Assembly: GCF_001421715.1 (NCBI RefSeq)
Contig: NZ_LMKP01000041.1
Span: 24,816-88,815 of the forward strand
Origin: Sphingomonas sp. Leaf22
Lineage (GTDB): Bacteria > Pseudomonadota > Alphaproteobacteria > Sphingomonadales > Sphingomonadaceae
DNA length: 64,000 nt
Direction: 5' to 3'
Shown here: positions 63,974 to 64,000 of the stretch, piece after piece
Layout of the letters: every line of letters starts with the position of its first letter
Position numbering within the stretch: position 1 is the stretch's first letter
Made by a program: the position numbers and the translations under genes
Notes under the pieces: generated by a model
What the model saw: only the letters and a program-made list of their open reading frames with translations
Database searches by the model: none
What the model was told of the DNA's origin: nothing

Positions 63974-64000
63974 AGGCGCACTATTAGCCACAGGAATACA

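Larger units (their letters stand above)
59510..64000. mobile_element. Integrated element at tRNA-Glu (satellite- or prophage-like), left end
   Basis: From the tRNA-Glu outwards: tyrosine integrase, small AlpA-like HTH protein, primase-helicase, YdaS/Cro-like regulator, all on the minus strand with overlaps between the first three. This compact order (integrase, excisionase-like regulator, replication module, repressor) is like phage satellites of the PICI/P4 type, or the replication end of a small prophage. No capsid or tail genes are visible; the rest lies beyond the window. Confidence 0.75.

Overview
The window comes from a GC-rich alphaproteobacterium, most likely Sphingomonas or a close relative in the Sphingomonadaceae. 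The evidence is protein-level resemblance and gene content: a ChpT-type phosphotransferase next to a chemotaxis cluster, a CtrA-like site, an RpoH-type heat-shock promoter, an alpha-type RNase P RNA, a complete Entner-Doudoroff operon (zwf-pgl-edd-glk-eda) and several acyl-CoA degradation modules. The great majority of the DNA is ordinary chromosomal core. Adjacent genes frequently overlap by 4 nt (ATGA, GTGA or TTGA), which suggests tight translational coupling.

Layout. 1-2.4 kb: a secreted unknown, a 2Fe-2S ferredoxin-like protein, a J-domain protein and rnpB. 2.4-9.5 kb (minus strand): a zinc amidase, cheR-cheB-cheY-cheW-cheA, chpT and a JAMM peptidase. 9.5-12.4 kb (plus): rluD-type pseudouridine synthase, rpoH, mtgA. 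12.5-17.3 kb (minus): small membrane protein, ybaB, dnaX, a SEL1-like protein, an ABC-F ATPase. 17.5-33.5 kb: lipid and acyl-CoA metabolism (two acyl-CoA synthetases, a fadB-type fusion, three acyl-CoA dehydrogenases, a TesB thioesterase, an SDR, an aminoglycoside-phosphotransferase-like kinase), with a catalase-like protein, a tandem-HTH TetR regulator, a PagL-like lipid A deacylase and a DUF2975/XRE pair. 33.5-43.9 kb: dnaE, a frameshifted HdeD gene, glutathione peroxidase, lolD/lolC, a gene-free stretch with an orphan terminator, an Hsp20 gene behind an RpoH-like promoter and a candidate RNA thermometer, then pyrG and secG. 44-52.2 kb: MarR-like regulator, a degenerate NlpC/P60 protein, argC, and the Entner-Doudoroff operon. 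52.3-57.7 kb (minus): fabD, a GxxExxY gene bounded by inverted repeats, fabG, an unknown, acpP, fabF, mltG. 57.8-59.2 kb: rpsF-rpsR-rplI behind a candidate S6:S18 leader, ended by a clear terminator. 59.46 kb to the right edge: tRNA-Glu followed by an integrated element (integrase, AlpA-like protein, primase-helicase, YdaS/Cro-like regulator) that runs off the window.

How the genes connect. RpoH made at 10.5 kb probably drives hsp20 at 41.1 kb. The ChpT phosphotransferase would feed CtrA, and a CtrA-like site lies just upstream of cheA. The fab cluster supplies acyl-ACP, while the 17.5-33.5 kb genes break fatty acyl chains down. Glucose is routed by Glk, Zwf, Pgl, Edd and Eda to pyruvate and glyceraldehyde-3-phosphate.

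The least ordinary parts are the tRNA-Glu island (gene order like a phage satellite), the GxxExxY cassette that splits the fab operon, the NlpC/P60 protein whose catalytic Cys is Ala, the apparent RNA thermometer before hsp20, and the degenerate receiver at the end of CheA. All family assignments are by eye from the sequence; no database search was run.
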